The position numbers and the translations under genes are program-made. A model generated the notes under the pieces. The model was not told the origin of the DNA, did no database searches, and saw only the letters and a list, made by a program, of their open reading frames with translations. This document shows positions 43,218 to 52,351 of a stretch of 64,000 nucleotides of DNA, piece by piece. The stretch is taken from NCBI RefSeq assembly GCF_000714545.1, contig NZ_AUNB01000009.1, positions 1 through 64,000 on the forward strand. Reading direction: 5' to 3'. Within the stretch, counting starts at the first letter, position 1. Each line of letters opens with the position of its first letter. The stretch is from Thioclava indica (lineage in GTDB: Bacteria; Pseudomonadota; Alphaproteobacteria; Rhodobacterales; Rhodobacteraceae).

Positions 43218-45748
43218 TAACGGGCTCCTCCACCGCCATCGCCATCGCCATCGCCGTCAAAGTCCTCAATACCTTCGCCGGGCGTCGGTTTGCCCATATC
43301 GGCGCGCGTGACGGTTTGCGTCGGTGCAGCGGGCGCGGCTTGCAACTCTGCTTTGTCTGCGGGGGCTGCGGGCGGCTCCCCACGCCCGACATCGCGCAGC
43401 ACTTCGGGATTGCGCAGCCACAGATCGCTTTGGGGAAACGGCACTTCGATTCCAGCCTCGGCAAAGCGCGCGTTAATCTCGTGGTTCATTTCGCTCATCA
43501 CGCGCAGCGAGAAATTCACATCCGACAGGATCACGCGCAGCTCAAAATCCAGACTCGAGGCCCCGAACCCCGTGAAAAGCACATAGGGTTCAGGGTTCAT
43601 CATGATCAACGCCTGATTTTCCGCCACCTCAAGCAAGATTTTCTCAACCTTGCGCGTATCGCTGCCATAGGCCACGCCGACTGGCACGATCAACCGCCCC
43701 GTAACATTGCCGCGCGTCCAGTTTGTTACCTGCCCAGAGATCAGATCGGCATTAGGCACGATGACTTCGGAACGATCAAAGGTCACGATCCGGGTGGAGC
43801 GAACGGTGATCGCCTTGACGATCCCTTGCTGGCTGCCGACCTCAATCCAGTCGCCCTCGGATATCGGGCGCTCGATCAGCAAGATGATGCCCGACACGAA
43901 GTTCTGCACGATGGTTTGAAGACCAAACCCAACACCCACTGACAGCGCACCGGCGACGATGGCCAGCGAGCTAAGGTCAATCCCGGCCGAGGAAATCGCA
44001 ATCACCGCAGCCAGAAAGATTCCGATATAGCCAAGGCCCGAAATGATCGCGCTTTGCCCGCCTTTGTCGATATTGGTTTTGGGCAACAGCGAGGTGCGTA
44101 GCGCGCCTTGCACCAGCCGCGTCACCGACAGGCCGATCAGGAAAATGACGAGGAACGTTACAAAAACGCCGGGTGAAATCGTGACGCCACCCAGCGTAGC
44201 GCCCGATTGAAACTTGCCCCATAGCTCTTTGAGGTCATCGACACGCGCGCCCCAGATCAGCGCCGCAACGGGCAGCGCCAGCGCCCCCAGCACGAAGCCA
44301 AACAATACCGGGATCAGAGATTCGCGCGCATCATCTTCGCGCCGCATCACGAACACATAGAGATCGGCGCTGAATTGCTGGATCACCAGCACCAGTGCGA
44401 TCAGCCCCAGCGTCAGGGTCAACGGCCAGATCAGCGCATTGGCCGCATTCACATAGCCAATCGCGCCCAGCACCGGGCCAATCATCGCGACGGCGATCAC
44501 CAGATTGCCAATCGCCCCGACGATGCGATCGCGAAAGGCTTTTTCCTCGGTATCGGATTTTTCATTTCGCAGATGGCGGCGCAGCAGCCGGCCAAGGCGA
44601 TACAGCAAAATCCCCGCCAGCACCTGAAGCGGAAAGGCCATAACGCCAAAACCCGCATCCAGCGTGCGCGCCAACGCCTCGGTTTGATCGCTGGTCTTGG
44701 CGGCCCCGGTGAGCACCCGCTCGCCCTGCGTCACGATCCAGTCGCCAAGCGGGCCTTGCAAGCCCACAAGCAGCCCGAACAGGATGGTCAAAACCCGCCC
44801 CTCGCGGCGCCGCTCGGTCGTCAGATTGAACGGAGACTCTTGCTGCTCGCTTTTGGGAAAGACACGGCCCGCCAACCAGACCGCGGTGATGATCACACTC
44901 GCCGTGGCACCAAGCACGTTGACCAGTTCAAGCCAAAGCGGCCCAAGCAATGCGGTCTGGCGCAAGGCAAGGATCAAGAGTGCGAGGCCTGCGAGAGGCA
45001 GGAAAAGCTGGCCCAACGATACCAGCGCATCGATGACGCGGCGCGCGCGCAGGGCGAGACGTTTTTCTAGAAAACCCGCCAGCCGCTCGATCCAGTGTCG
45101 CCCCCGGACCAACAACAGCAATGCGACAAACAGCAGGCCCACGATCACCGGCGCATTGTCACGCATCGTAGCATAGGGGGTATTGGTGCTGAGCGTGTCA
45201 TACATCTCACCGCTGAGCGCCCCGGTCAGCGATCCGGTAATCGCAAGCGCTTCGGGCCAGTTGACCGGGTTCAGCGGCGAAGGAGTCAGACGCAGCAGCT
45301 TGTCCGTCTGGCGCGCGCGCACCAACTTGTCGATATTGGCAACGATGACATCGGCCCGGCTGGCGGCCTCGCTGGCGCGCAGACCGGGCGCTTGCAGTTG
45401 CGACAGTTGATCTTGCAGCGTCTTGCGACGGCTTGTGATCGCCTGATCCTCGGTCTCGCCTTCTTTCGGAGCAGGCCCAAGCGCCTCAATCTGTGCCTTG
45501 AGCGTCGCGATCTGGCTGGCATTGATGTCTTCGGCAGCGGTCAGCGTCTTGCGCCAACCATCAACCTTGGTGCGCAAAGCATCCAGGCTCGCACTATCGG
45601 CGGTGCCGTCTTGCACGGTATTTTCCGCCGCAGCCGCGACCTTGTCCCACGCTGCATAATCGGGCGCGTCTGTGGTTTGAGCCAACGCCAAGCCTGGCAA
45701 GGCCAGCGCGAGCATGAGTACCCAAAGACGCGCCAGCCGCCAGATCAT
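43217..45748 (-). CDS. MscS-family mechanosensitive ion channel with DUF3772-like N-terminus
   Basis: The 843-residue protein starts at the ATG ending at 45748, which overlaps the cysK stop (ATGA). Signal sequence ARLWVLMLALALPGLALA; a periplasmic, helical DUF3772-like region with coiled-coil character follows (about 25-170). About ten hydrophobic segments come next. The MscS pore and beta domain lies at about 610-790: LSSLAIVAGALSVGVGFGLQ (pore helix TM3), IVQNFVSGIILLIERPISEGDWIEV and RSTRIVTFDRSEVIVPNADL. The C-terminus is Ala/Asp-rich and ends in a GDGDG tract. It opens under membrane tension to release solutes on osmotic downshock. Confidence 0.92.
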   Translation of the reverse strand: MIWRLARLWVLMLALALPGLALAQTTDAPDYAAWDKVAAAAENTVQDGTADSASLDALRTKVDGWRKTLTAAEDINASQIATLKAQIEALGPAPKEGETEDQAITSRRKTLQDQLSQLQAPGLRASEAASRADVIVANIDKLVRARQTDKLLRLTPSPLNPVNWPEALAITGSLTGALSGEMYDTLSTNTPYATMRDNAPVIVGLLFVALLLLVRGRHWIERLAGFLEKRLALRARRVIDALVSLGQLFLPLAGLALLILALRQTALLGPLWLELVNVLGATASVIITAVWLAGRVFPKSEQQESPFNLTTERRREGRVLTILFGLLVGLQGPLGDWIVTQGERVLTGAAKTSDQTEALARTLDAGFGVMAFPLQVLAGILLYRLGRLLRRHLRNEKSDTEEKAFRDRIVGAIGNLVIAVAMIGPVLGAIGYVNAANALIWPLTLTLGLIALVLVIQQFSADLYVFVMRREDDARESLIPVLFGFVLGALALPVAALIWGARVDDLKELWGKFQSGATLGGVTISPGVFVTFLVIFLIGLSVTRLVQGALRTSLLPKTNIDKGGQSAIISGLGYIGIFLAAVIAISSAGIDLSSLAIVAGALSVGVGFGLQTIVQNFVSGIILLIERPISEGDWIEVGSQQGIVKAITVRSTRIVTFDRSEVIVPNADLISGQVTNWTRGNVTGRLIVPVGVAYGSDTRKVEKILLEVAENQALIMMNPEPYVLFTGFGASSLDFELRVILSDVNFSLRVMSEMNHEINARFAEAGIEVPFPQSDLWLRNPEVLRDVGRGEPPAAPADKAELQAAPAAPTQTVTRADMGKPTPGEGIEDFDGDGDGDGGGGAR

Positions 45749-46776
45749 TGCGCGAAGACCTCGGGGATCGTGCGACCGGGGCCATCCAGCCAATCGGGAA
45801 CGGGCAAGCCCTTTTCGTGCAGAAAGGCGGGGTTGAACAGCTTGGATTGATAGCGCGTGCCGTAATCGCACAGGATCGTCACAATCGTGTGGCCCGGCCC
45901 CATCTCACGCGCCATGCGGATTGCGCCGGCCACATTGATGCCAGACGAGCCACCAAGGCACAGGCCCTCTTCACTCAGCAGATCAAAGACAATCGGCAGC
46001 GCCTCGGCATCGGGGATATTGTAGCTCATATCCGGGGTGAAGCCCTCTAGATTGGCGGTGATGCGGCCCTGCCCGATCCCTTCGGCGATTGAGGAGCCTT
46101 CGGATTTCAGCTCGCCCGTCGTGTAAAAACTGTGCAGCGCTGCGCCATCAGGATCGGCCAGCGCGACCTTCACGCCCTTGGGCTGAAGCGCCATGCCGAT
46201 GCCCGCCAGCGTCCCCCCTGATCCGACCGCGCAGACAAAACCATGCACATGCCCGCCGGTCTGTTCCCAAATCTCGGGGCCGGTGGTTTCGATATGGGCC
46301 TGACGATTGGCCGTGTTGTCAAACTGATTGGCCCAGACCGCACCGTTGGGGTCGGATTTTGCCAGCTCATTGGCTAAGCGTTCTGAGTAGCGCACGAAGT
46401 TGTTGGGATTTTTGTAAGGCGCGGCAGGCACTTCGACCAATTGTGCGCCCGCCAGACGCAGCATGTCTTTCTTTTCCTGACTTTGCGTCTCGGGGATCAC
46501 GATGACCGAGCGAAACCCCATCGAGGCCCCGACCAACGCCAGCCCGATGCCGGTATTGCCCGCCGTGCCCTCGACAATCGTGCCACCGGGTTGCAGCGCG
46601 CCGCGCTGGATCGCATCGCGAATGATATAAAGCGCCGCGCGATCCTTGACCGACTGGCCGGGATTGAGAAACTCGGCCTTGCCCAAAATCGTGCAGCCCG
46701 TCATCTCGGACGCTTTTCTCAGCTTGATAAGCGGGGTGTGCCCCACCGCTGCCGCCAGATCGCCGCAAATGCGCAT
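45745..46776 (-). CDS. cysK: Cysteine synthase family PLP enzyme (CysK-like, linked to trgAB)
   Basis: The 343-residue fold-type II PLP enzyme starts at 46776 with GGAGG upstream. It shows VGHTPLIKL, PLP Lys in GQSVKDRAAL, EGTAGNTGIGLA (variant of EPTSGNTG), phosphate loop GSGGTLAGIG and GGSSGINVAGA. It makes cysteine from O-acetylserine and sulfide, or possibly desulfurises cysteine; the EGTAGNTG variant occurs in a side branch of the family. In Rhodobacter sphaeroides, trgAB and cysK together contribute to tellurite resistance, and the same order is kept here, with trgB 68 bp upstream. Confidence 0.93.
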   Translation of the reverse strand: MRICGDLAAAVGHTPLIKLRKASEMTGCTILGKAEFLNPGQSVKDRAALYIIRDAIQRGALQPGGTIVEGTAGNTGIGLALVGASMGFRSVIVIPETQSQEKKDMLRLAGAQLVEVPAAPYKNPNNFVRYSERLANELAKSDPNGAVWANQFDNTANRQAHIETTGPEIWEQTGGHVHGFVCAVGSGGTLAGIGMALQPKGVKVALADPDGAALHSFYTTGELKSEGSSIAEGIGQGRITANLEGFTPDMSYNIPDAEALPIVFDLLSEEGLCLGGSSGINVAGAIRMAREMGPGHTIVTILCDYGTRYQSKLFNPAFLHEKGLPVPDWLDGPGRTIPEVFAQ

Positions 46777-46844
46777 GAAATCCTCCAGTGTCGCGCGCCC
46801 CGTCAGGGCATTGTCCCCAGACTTAGGCCGCCGCGCGCGCCACC

Positions 46845-47966
46845 TCAAGCCTTGGCGCGCAAACTCTCACGCATCCGATCCAGCCACAGCGACAGCACGA
46901 CAAGGGGTGCATTGCCCGCCTCGCCGGTTTGCACCATCTCCATAAGCTGATCGAAGGGCACCAGATGGGGGCGGATATCCTCGCCCTCATCCTCAACACC
47001 GCCCGGTCGCCCGGCGTCATCGGGCAGATCGGTCAGGCCGATATAGCAATGAATGAACTCGGATTTTGCCCCCGGCGTGGGGTAAAAACGCGGCGCTTCG
47101 ATCAGGTGATCAAGGGTGATGCCCGCCTCTTCCATTGCTTCGCGATGTGCGGTTTGCTCGGGGCTTTCGCCGGGATCAATGCGCCCGGCAATGGCCTCAA
47201 TCATCCAGGGGTTTGGCTCTCCGCGCGCAAAAGGGCCTGCGCGAAACTGCTCGATCAACAAAACGCGGTCGCGGCGCGCGTCATAGGGCAGAACAACCGC
47301 CGCATCGCCCGAGATGAAGGCCGCCCGACTTAGCGTATCCGAGTAACCACCCGCGAACAGGCGATGGCGCAGGTCGTAATCTTCTATGAGGAAAAATCCA
47401 TGATAGCCAATAGATTGCGACTCGATCTTAACGTCCTCCTCTTGCACAGCACGGCGCAAGGTTTGCGGCATCGGTTTCGCTTGGGCTGATAGCTTCGACG
47501 CGGCACACACCAAAATCGAGTGATAGCGCGCATTTGCCGCCTCTGGTCCGATTTGTTCAGCCTCGTGGATAAACTGCGCTGCCGCCTCGGTTTTAAGCGC
47601 GCCCCATTGCGCGCGCCACTGTGCAAGCGTCCAGTCCGCGCCCGGATCCCAGTGGCCAGCGCCGGGCAGCCAAACCCGCGCCGCAACCTTTTCACCGTCT
47701 TGGGATAGCTGCAAATCGCAAGGCGTATAGCCCGCCTCATACCACGCGATGCGCTCGGCCTCATGTGTGCTCAGCGTGCAAATAATGCCTGTCGTGGTCG
47801 CGCCCGCCTGCGCCTCGAGCACGGGAAAGCCAAGCGGCACGCCATCGCGGCACGCCTCCCGCGCGCGATAGCCCTCTAACTCCGCCGGATGCAAGTCGGG
47901 AATACGCCCGATCACCGCGCGCAAAAGCGGCGGATGACAGAGCGTTCCGTAGAAGAAATGTTGCAT
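46845..47966 (-). CDS. trgB: TrgB: gamma-glutamylcyclotransferase-like plus Nudix hydrolase fusion
   Basis: The 373-residue two-domain protein starts at the ATG ending at 47966. N-terminal AIG2/GGCT-like domain, residues 1-115: FFYGTLCHPPLLRAVIG, with the conserved F-x-Y-G-T-L. C-terminal Nudix domain, about 180-365: YHGFFLIEDYDLRHRLF, and the Nudix box GRIDPGESPEQTAHREAMEEAGI split as G-x5-E-x7-REAMEEAG (metal-binding Glu residues intact), as in ADP-ribose pyrophosphatases. The same architecture is called TrgB in Rhodobacter. The link to tellurite is genetic knowledge, not visible chemistry. Confidence 0.9.
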   Translation of the reverse strand: MQHFFYGTLCHPPLLRAVIGRIPDLHPAELEGYRAREACRDGVPLGFPVLEAQAGATTTGIICTLSTHEAERIAWYEAGYTPCDLQLSQDGEKVAARVWLPGAGHWDPGADWTLAQWRAQWGALKTEAAAQFIHEAEQIGPEAANARYHSILVCAASKLSAQAKPMPQTLRRAVQEEDVKIESQSIGYHGFFLIEDYDLRHRLFAGGYSDTLSRAAFISGDAAVVLPYDARRDRVLLIEQFRAGPFARGEPNPWMIEAIAGRIDPGESPEQTAHREAMEEAGITLDHLIEAPRFYPTPGAKSEFIHCYIGLTDLPDDAGRPGGVEDEGEDIRPHLVPFDQLMEMVQTGEAGNAPLVVLSLWLDRMRESLRAKA

Positions 47967-48035
47967 ACTCAAGAGGCTGCCCAACGACCTGATTTCAACA
48001 GCCACCCTGCGCGCGTGGCCCCTGATGTCAAGCGC

Positions 48036-48518
48036 TTAGCGGCCGTATTTGCGATAGGCCCATTCTGACGCGCCCCCCGCAAGAACAGCCCCGCAGATCA
48101 GAACGATCAAAACATCAACGCTAAACGAGGCCTGCGCAATCGCGGCACCCTGACCGATAATATCGACCAATGCCTCAACCGCATCATCATAGCGCATCCG
48201 CAACGCCAGTTTCAGCATCTGCGCCGCGCCAAGAAACGCATAGCTCCATGCCATCATGTAAAGCGCGCCGCGAAGGCCATCGCTAATCGCGCTCATCCAC
48301 GGCCGCCCGGGGTGTAAACCGACAACCCGCCAGCCCAGCAAAAGCCCGAAGGACGACGCCACCAGCGGCAAAATACTTGCCCCTTCAACGCCTTGGGGCA
48401 AAGCGGGAATAATCTCGTTAGCAGTAAAAAAACCCGTTCCCGCAAGTGAAATCGCGGCAAAAAATTTTGCCATTGTCGGGATCTGCATCTTTGTATTTCG
48501 AACGGCCAAGCGTTGCAT
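48036..48518 (-). CDS. trgA: TrgA family membrane protein
   Basis: The 160-residue protein starts at the ATG ending at 48518 (GAGGAG nine bases upstream). It has four hydrophobic stretches: MAKFFAAISLAGTGFFTAN, SILPLVASSFGLLLGWRVVG, LYMMAWSYAFLGAAQMLKL, and VDVLIVLICGAVLAGG near the C-terminus. The conserved GLHPGRPWMSAISDGLRGA loop and the position just ahead of trgB and cysK identify it as TrgA. In R. sphaeroides, trgAB adds to high-level tellurite resistance; the mechanism is unclear. Confidence 0.88.
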   Translation of the reverse strand: MQRLAVRNTKMQIPTMAKFFAAISLAGTGFFTANEIIPALPQGVEGASILPLVASSFGLLLGWRVVGLHPGRPWMSAISDGLRGALYMMAWSYAFLGAAQMLKLALRMRYDDAVEALVDIIGQGAAIAQASFSVDVLIVLICGAVLAGGASEWAYRKYGR

Positions 48519-48653
48519 AACATACTCCTCACCCGGCGAAAAAAGGCCGGGGCATACCATAGGCTTACGGATTTAAAGAAGAATTACGGCAAAATTACGG
48601 TACTTTCCGCTAGGGGAAGCCTTTTTTCTTTCAAGAAGAGCGCAGACTGCCCC

Positions 48654-50072
48654 TCAATCCGTGTCGCGATGCGCGTGATAGGCGGCCAGCGCACACTCTC
48701 GTCCGCCCTTGAGATCGGCGATTTGCGCGGGATAGCTCTGATCCGGCGTTAACCCCCAACTGCGCGGGATTGCGTCAAAGAAATCGCGCGCGGTTTGCGG
48801 TGGGTTGGACTGCCCCTCTAGAATGAACTTATCGCGATAGTCTTTTGTTTTGTCGAATTTTTTAAGCTGCGTTTCAGGATTGAAAACGCGGAAATATGGC
48901 GCGGCATCCGGCCCTGATCCGGCCACCCATTGCCAGCCCATCGCATTGCTTGCCGGATCCCAGTCGATCAGGCAATCTTCAAACCAACGCCGCCCGACAC
49001 GCCAATCCGTCATCAGATGTTTCGTCAGATAAGACGCGACAATCATGCGCGCGCGATTGTGCATCGTGCCGGTGACATACATCTCACGCATCGCCGCATC
49101 GACAAAGGGCTCGCCCGTCATGCCACGGCGCCACGCCTTGGCGTCATTGTTGTCGGGGCGCCATGGGAAGCCGTTCCACTCTTTGCGCCAGTTTGCCTCG
49201 GCCAGATCGGGGAAATGATAAAGCAGATGCCAAGCAAATTCGCGCCAGACCAATTCCTTGAGGAAATGCTCGGCCCCCGCCGCGCCCTCTTGAACATGAC
49301 GCCATCCCGCATGCCAGACCGCGCGGGGGGAAATCTCGCCATAGGTCAGGTTTTCCGACAGGCCCGAGGTCGCGCCCGACGCGGGAAAATCGCGTTCGGT
49401 TTTGTAGTGCTCGATATGATCGCGCAGAAAGGTCGACAAGCGACCTTGCGCCCGTGCCTCACCGATATGGGCGTATTTCGCCACGACCTCTGCGCCGCGG
49501 TTCATCGCATCCCCCATTTGCCAGTCCGACAGGGTTTCACTGTCAGGCCAGTTACTTGGAGCACGAAGTTCAGACACGGTTTTGAGCGGCGCGGCAATAT
49601 CGCGGCCCTTCACCGCGCGCCAGTATGGCGAATAGACCTTGTAAGGTTCGCCCTTGCCGGTTTGCACGCTCCACGGCTCAAACAGCAGATGGCCCGCCTG
49701 GCTTTCGGCCGTGATCCCGTCCTCTTTTAACGCCGCCTTGACGGCCTTGTCGCGCGCAACTGAGGCCGGATCATAAGCGCGTGACCAATGCACCGCGCGC
49801 GCTCCGGTTTGGGCGATCAACGCGCGCAACACCTCAAGCGGGTCACCCTTGCGCAAAATCAGGCGCGATCCTTTTTCCGCGAGTGCGTCGGCAAAATGAT
49901 CGACGGCCTCACCAAGACGCCATTTTGGCGCCGCCCCCAGTGCCGCGACCTGATCGTCGTAAATAAACACCGGGATCACCGCCGCCCCATTCGCAGCCGC
50001 CGCCACCATTGCAGGATGATCATAAAAGCGGAAATCCCGCCGAAGCCAAAGCAGTGTCACATCCGCGCTCAT
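48654..50072 (-). CDS. phrB: Deoxyribodipyrimidine photolyase (CPD photolyase)
   Basis: The 472-residue flavoprotein uses blue light to split cyclobutane pyrimidine dimers. The N-terminal antenna domain opens TLLWLRRDFRFYDHPAMVAA. The FAD domain shows SENLTYGEISPRAVWHAG, LKELVWREFAWHLLYHFP, MTGEPFVDAAMREMYVTGTMHNRARMIVAS and GWQWVAGSGPDAAPYFRVFNP, all in the usual order. The start at 50072 was chosen because MSADVTLLWLRRD aligns with the normal N-terminus. It precedes trgA by 135 bp on the same strand; both deal with stress, but a shared transcript is uncertain. Confidence 0.96.
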   Translation of the reverse strand: MSADVTLLWLRRDFRFYDHPAMVAAAANGAAVIPVFIYDDQVAALGAAPKWRLGEAVDHFADALAEKGSRLILRKGDPLEVLRALIAQTGARAVHWSRAYDPASVARDKAVKAALKEDGITAESQAGHLLFEPWSVQTGKGEPYKVYSPYWRAVKGRDIAAPLKTVSELRAPSNWPDSETLSDWQMGDAMNRGAEVVAKYAHIGEARAQGRLSTFLRDHIEHYKTERDFPASGATSGLSENLTYGEISPRAVWHAGWRHVQEGAAGAEHFLKELVWREFAWHLLYHFPDLAEANWRKEWNGFPWRPDNNDAKAWRRGMTGEPFVDAAMREMYVTGTMHNRARMIVASYLTKHLMTDWRVGRRWFEDCLIDWDPASNAMGWQWVAGSGPDAAPYFRVFNPETQLKKFDKTKDYRDKFILEGQSNPPQTARDFFDAIPRSWGLTPDQSYPAQIADLKGGRECALAAYHAHRDTD

Positions 50073-50263
50073 CAATCCCTCACATCTATAGCCGCTCAAA
50101 TACTACGCAGATCTACGCGAAAGGTTCACTTTCCGCTTCTTGCGGGCCGTTTGAACGAATCTTAACTTGCACCCGCCTACTATATTGGGAACCAAGCAAG
50201 CCATGCAGCCTTTCGATCAAGGCACGCGTGTCGCTCCATCATTGCTGCAAGGCCAGAGGCTAT

Positions 50264-51445
50264 ATGATTCTCAACTTTTCGATCCTGTTGCTTGCCTTGC
50301 TCATTCTAGGCGGAATGTTCGTACCCGCTCTGCGCGCCCGCCCAAGGTGGCGCGCGATGGTCACGCCGCTGGCCTCGATCATCGGCTCGGGGTTTCTGGT
50401 GCTCGGGCCGATCCTTGAGGTGCGCTTTGGTGCGTGGGCGCCCTTGGCGATGGCGGGACTGTGCCTTGTGGGCTGGCTGTTTGGCGCGGCGGTGCGCAAT
50501 AATATCGCCGCCGAGGAGCGGCCCGACACCGCCTTGATTTCGCGCGTCGAGCAGCTTGCCCAGATTGCGCTGTCTTTCGCCTATGTGATCTCGGTCGCCT
50601 ATTATCTCAATCTGTTTGGGGCGTTTGCAGTGTCGCTGACACCGTGGAACAGCCATTTCATGGCAAATGTCGTGACGACAGCCGCGTTGGGCGTGGTTGC
50701 CGTGGCAGGCTTTGGGGGTGGATTTCACACGCTTGAGAAGATGGAATATGCCACGGTCGCGCTGAAACTGGCGATCATCGGGGGGTTGTTGCTGGGTTTG
50801 GCTGTATATTTTGGCAAGACGGCAACACAGGGCAAACTGATTTTTGATCCTGGTCAGCTGGGGCCGTGGGATTCGCTGCGTTTGATCTTTGGTCTGATCG
50901 TCACGGTGCAAGGGTTTGAAACCGCGCGCTATCTGGGCAAAAGCTATGATGCCCCCACGCGTATCGACGCGATGCGATGGGCGCAGATGCTCTCCACGGC
51001 GATCTACATGGTCTACATCGTGCTGCTCGCTTACATTTTTGTGCCCGACGCCCTTCACCTGACCGAAACGTCAATCATCGAGATGATGCGCGTGGTCGCC
51101 CCGATCTTACCTGCGATGCTGGTGGCGGCGGCTTTGGCGGCGCAGTTTTCGGCCGCTGTCGCCGACACCGGCGGCGCAGGCGGGTTGCTGTCGGAGTTCA
51201 CGCGCGGACGGCTGGAACCCAGACACGCCTATCCCGTGCTGATCGCTGCGGGTATCGCCCTGACTTGGAGCGCGGATATCTTTGTCATCATCTCCTACGC
51301 CTCGCGCGCCTTTGCAGGCTACTACACCTTGCAAGCGGTGCTGGCGGCGCTGCAAAGCAAGGGGCTGAAAAGCAAGGCGTTCTGGGTGCTTGCGGCATTT
51401 GGTGTAGCGATGACGGTGCTCGGCATCCCGGCCGAGGGCAGCTAA
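50264..51445 (+). CDS. APC-like multispanning membrane protein, function unknown
   Basis: The 393-residue protein starts at 50264 (AGAGG six bases upstream) with a hydrophobic N-terminus MILNFSILLLALLILGGMFV. About ten transmembrane segments alternate with short loops. Features such as ASIIGSGFLVLGPIL, VQGFETARYLGKSYDAPTRI (F-x-G-x-E-like loop of APC transporters) and FSAAVADTGGAGGLLSEFTRG suggest an amino acid/polyamine/organocation-type fold. No substrate can be named. It is divergent from phrB; the 191-bp gap (50073-50263) should hold both promoters. Confidence 0.75.
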   Translation: MILNFSILLLALLILGGMFVPALRARPRWRAMVTPLASIIGSGFLVLGPILEVRFGAWAPLAMAGLCLVGWLFGAAVRNNIAAEERPDTALISRVEQLAQIALSFAYVISVAYYLNLFGAFAVSLTPWNSHFMANVVTTAALGVVAVAGFGGGFHTLEKMEYATVALKLAIIGGLLLGLAVYFGKTATQGKLIFDPGQLGPWDSLRLIFGLIVTVQGFETARYLGKSYDAPTRIDAMRWAQMLSTAIYMVYIVLLAYIFVPDALHLTETSIIEMMRVVAPILPAMLVAAALAAQFSAAVADTGGAGGLLSEFTRGRLEPRHAYPVLIAAGIALTWSADIFVIISYASRAFAGYYTLQAVLAALQSKGLKSKAFWVLAAFGVAMTVLGIPAEGS

Positions 51446-51465
51446 AGTCGCGCTGCGCACGCCCC

Positions 51466-51494
51466 TTGATCACGCGCCCGGCCCCACCTATATA
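51466..51494 (+). promoter_or_regulatory. Sigma70-type promoter of ssrA
   Basis: TTGATC (51466-51471) and TATATA (51489-51494) are spaced by 17 bases. The predicted start near 51501 fits the beginning of the tmRNA acceptor segment. Confidence 0.7.
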
Positions 51495-51500
51495 TGATGT

Positions 51501-51825
51501 GTTCCCTTTCGGGGGGACTATGGACATAAACGCGCTCGTAATAAGCGGATCGGACCCGGGGGCGGTACCCGGCGGCTCCACCAAGCCACCCTCATTGGGG
51601 GAGAATGGGGCCGAAATAGGATCGACGAACGTCTAAAGGGGTTTTGCTTTGTCTCGGTGAGCCACCACCGTTATCGGTGCGATTTGTACAGTTGCCAATG
51701 ACAACCGTGCTCCGGTCGCTCTTGCTGCGTAAGCAGTTCGAGAGATCGAAACCTAACTCCTTGCGCCTAGCAGCGTAAGGCGGGGCCCGCAGGAGCCTTG
51801 CAACAGAATCCTGCACCTTTTCCCC
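51501..51825 (+). ncRNA. ssrA: Circularly permuted two-piece tmRNA
   Basis: Transfer-messenger RNA rescues stalled ribosomes and tags the nascent protein. The gene has the alphaproteobacterial permuted order. The acceptor piece comes first and ends CGGCTCC-A-CCA (51573-51583), with a T-stem CCGGG/CCCGG just before it. A short intervening segment (51584-51606) follows. The coding piece starts GGGGCCG (51607-51613) with GGATCGACG nearby. GGGGCCG pairs with CGGCTCC over seven bases, including one G-U, to form the acceptor stem. The tag frame is 51694-51732. A hairpin GCAGGA/TCCTGC (51789-51814) precedes the approximate 3' end. Processing sites are inferred. Confidence 0.93.
51694..51732 (+). other. 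tmRNA tag-peptide reading frame
   Basis: The resume codon GCC opens a 12-codon frame encoding ANDNRAPVALAA, then TAA. The terminal Leu-Ala-Ala is the ClpX-recognised degron, and the middle part is what SspB binds. Its adaptor gene sspB is at 52483. Confidence 0.95.
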
Positions 51826-51925
51826 CTTTCAGCATACGATCAATCGCTTGATCCAAGCGGCGTTAACCCCGTCGTAAACTGTTCATGCGCAATATGGCGG
51901 TGACCACGAGCCTGAGAGGATTGCA

Positions 51926-52351
51926 ATGTCACGTCTGCGCAATATTGAGATATGGCTGAACGCCGTTTGGGGCGATGGCCACCTCGATTTGATCGAGCCG
52001 CTCTTTACCCAACGTGCGCAAGCCGCGGGAATCATGGACGGGCTCAATCTTGGCCCGAAAGAGTTTCTCGAATTTGTTCCGGCGTTTCGCGCGCATCTGC
52101 ATAAGATGACCATCTCGATCCTGCGCAGCTTTGAGAGCGAGGATTGGGTTTGGACCCTGCTCAAGATTGATGGAATCGGGGTGGCCAATTGCGCCCCCGT
52201 CAGTGCGACGGGTCAACTCGCCATGCGCTTTGAGGGAGATCAGGTTGCTGAGGCTTATAACAGCTTTGATGCGATCTCTATTTTCGAACAGCTCGGCCTG
52301 CTCCCCCCTGAGACAATTGCGCTGTGCCTGTCGGGCGAAACACTGGGCTGA
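51926..52351 (+). CDS. SnoaL/NTF2-like protein of unknown function
   Basis: The 141-residue soluble protein begins MSRLRNIEIWLNAVWGDGHL. Its layout (W-x-x-x-W-x-x-x-x-x-x-x-I-x-x-L-F near the start, a PKEFLEFVPAFRAHLHKM helix, DWVWTLLKIDGIG and AMRFEGDQVAEAYNSFD strands) is that of SnoaL-like polyketide-cyclase/ester-cyclase folds. These form small-molecule pockets with diverse roles. AGAGGA precedes the ATG. It lies between ssrA and sspB, but no functional link is evident. Confidence 0.8.
   Translation: MSRLRNIEIWLNAVWGDGHLDLIEPLFTQRAQAAGIMDGLNLGPKEFLEFVPAFRAHLHKMTISILRSFESEDWVWTLLKIDGIGVANCAPVSATGQLAMRFEGDQVAEAYNSFDAISIFEQLGLLPPETIALCLSGETLG

Noticed and set aside
50977-51636. 219-codon frame running from the APC-like gene into ssrA
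   Set aside because: It overlaps the membrane-protein gene in another phase and then the tmRNA; no protein features.
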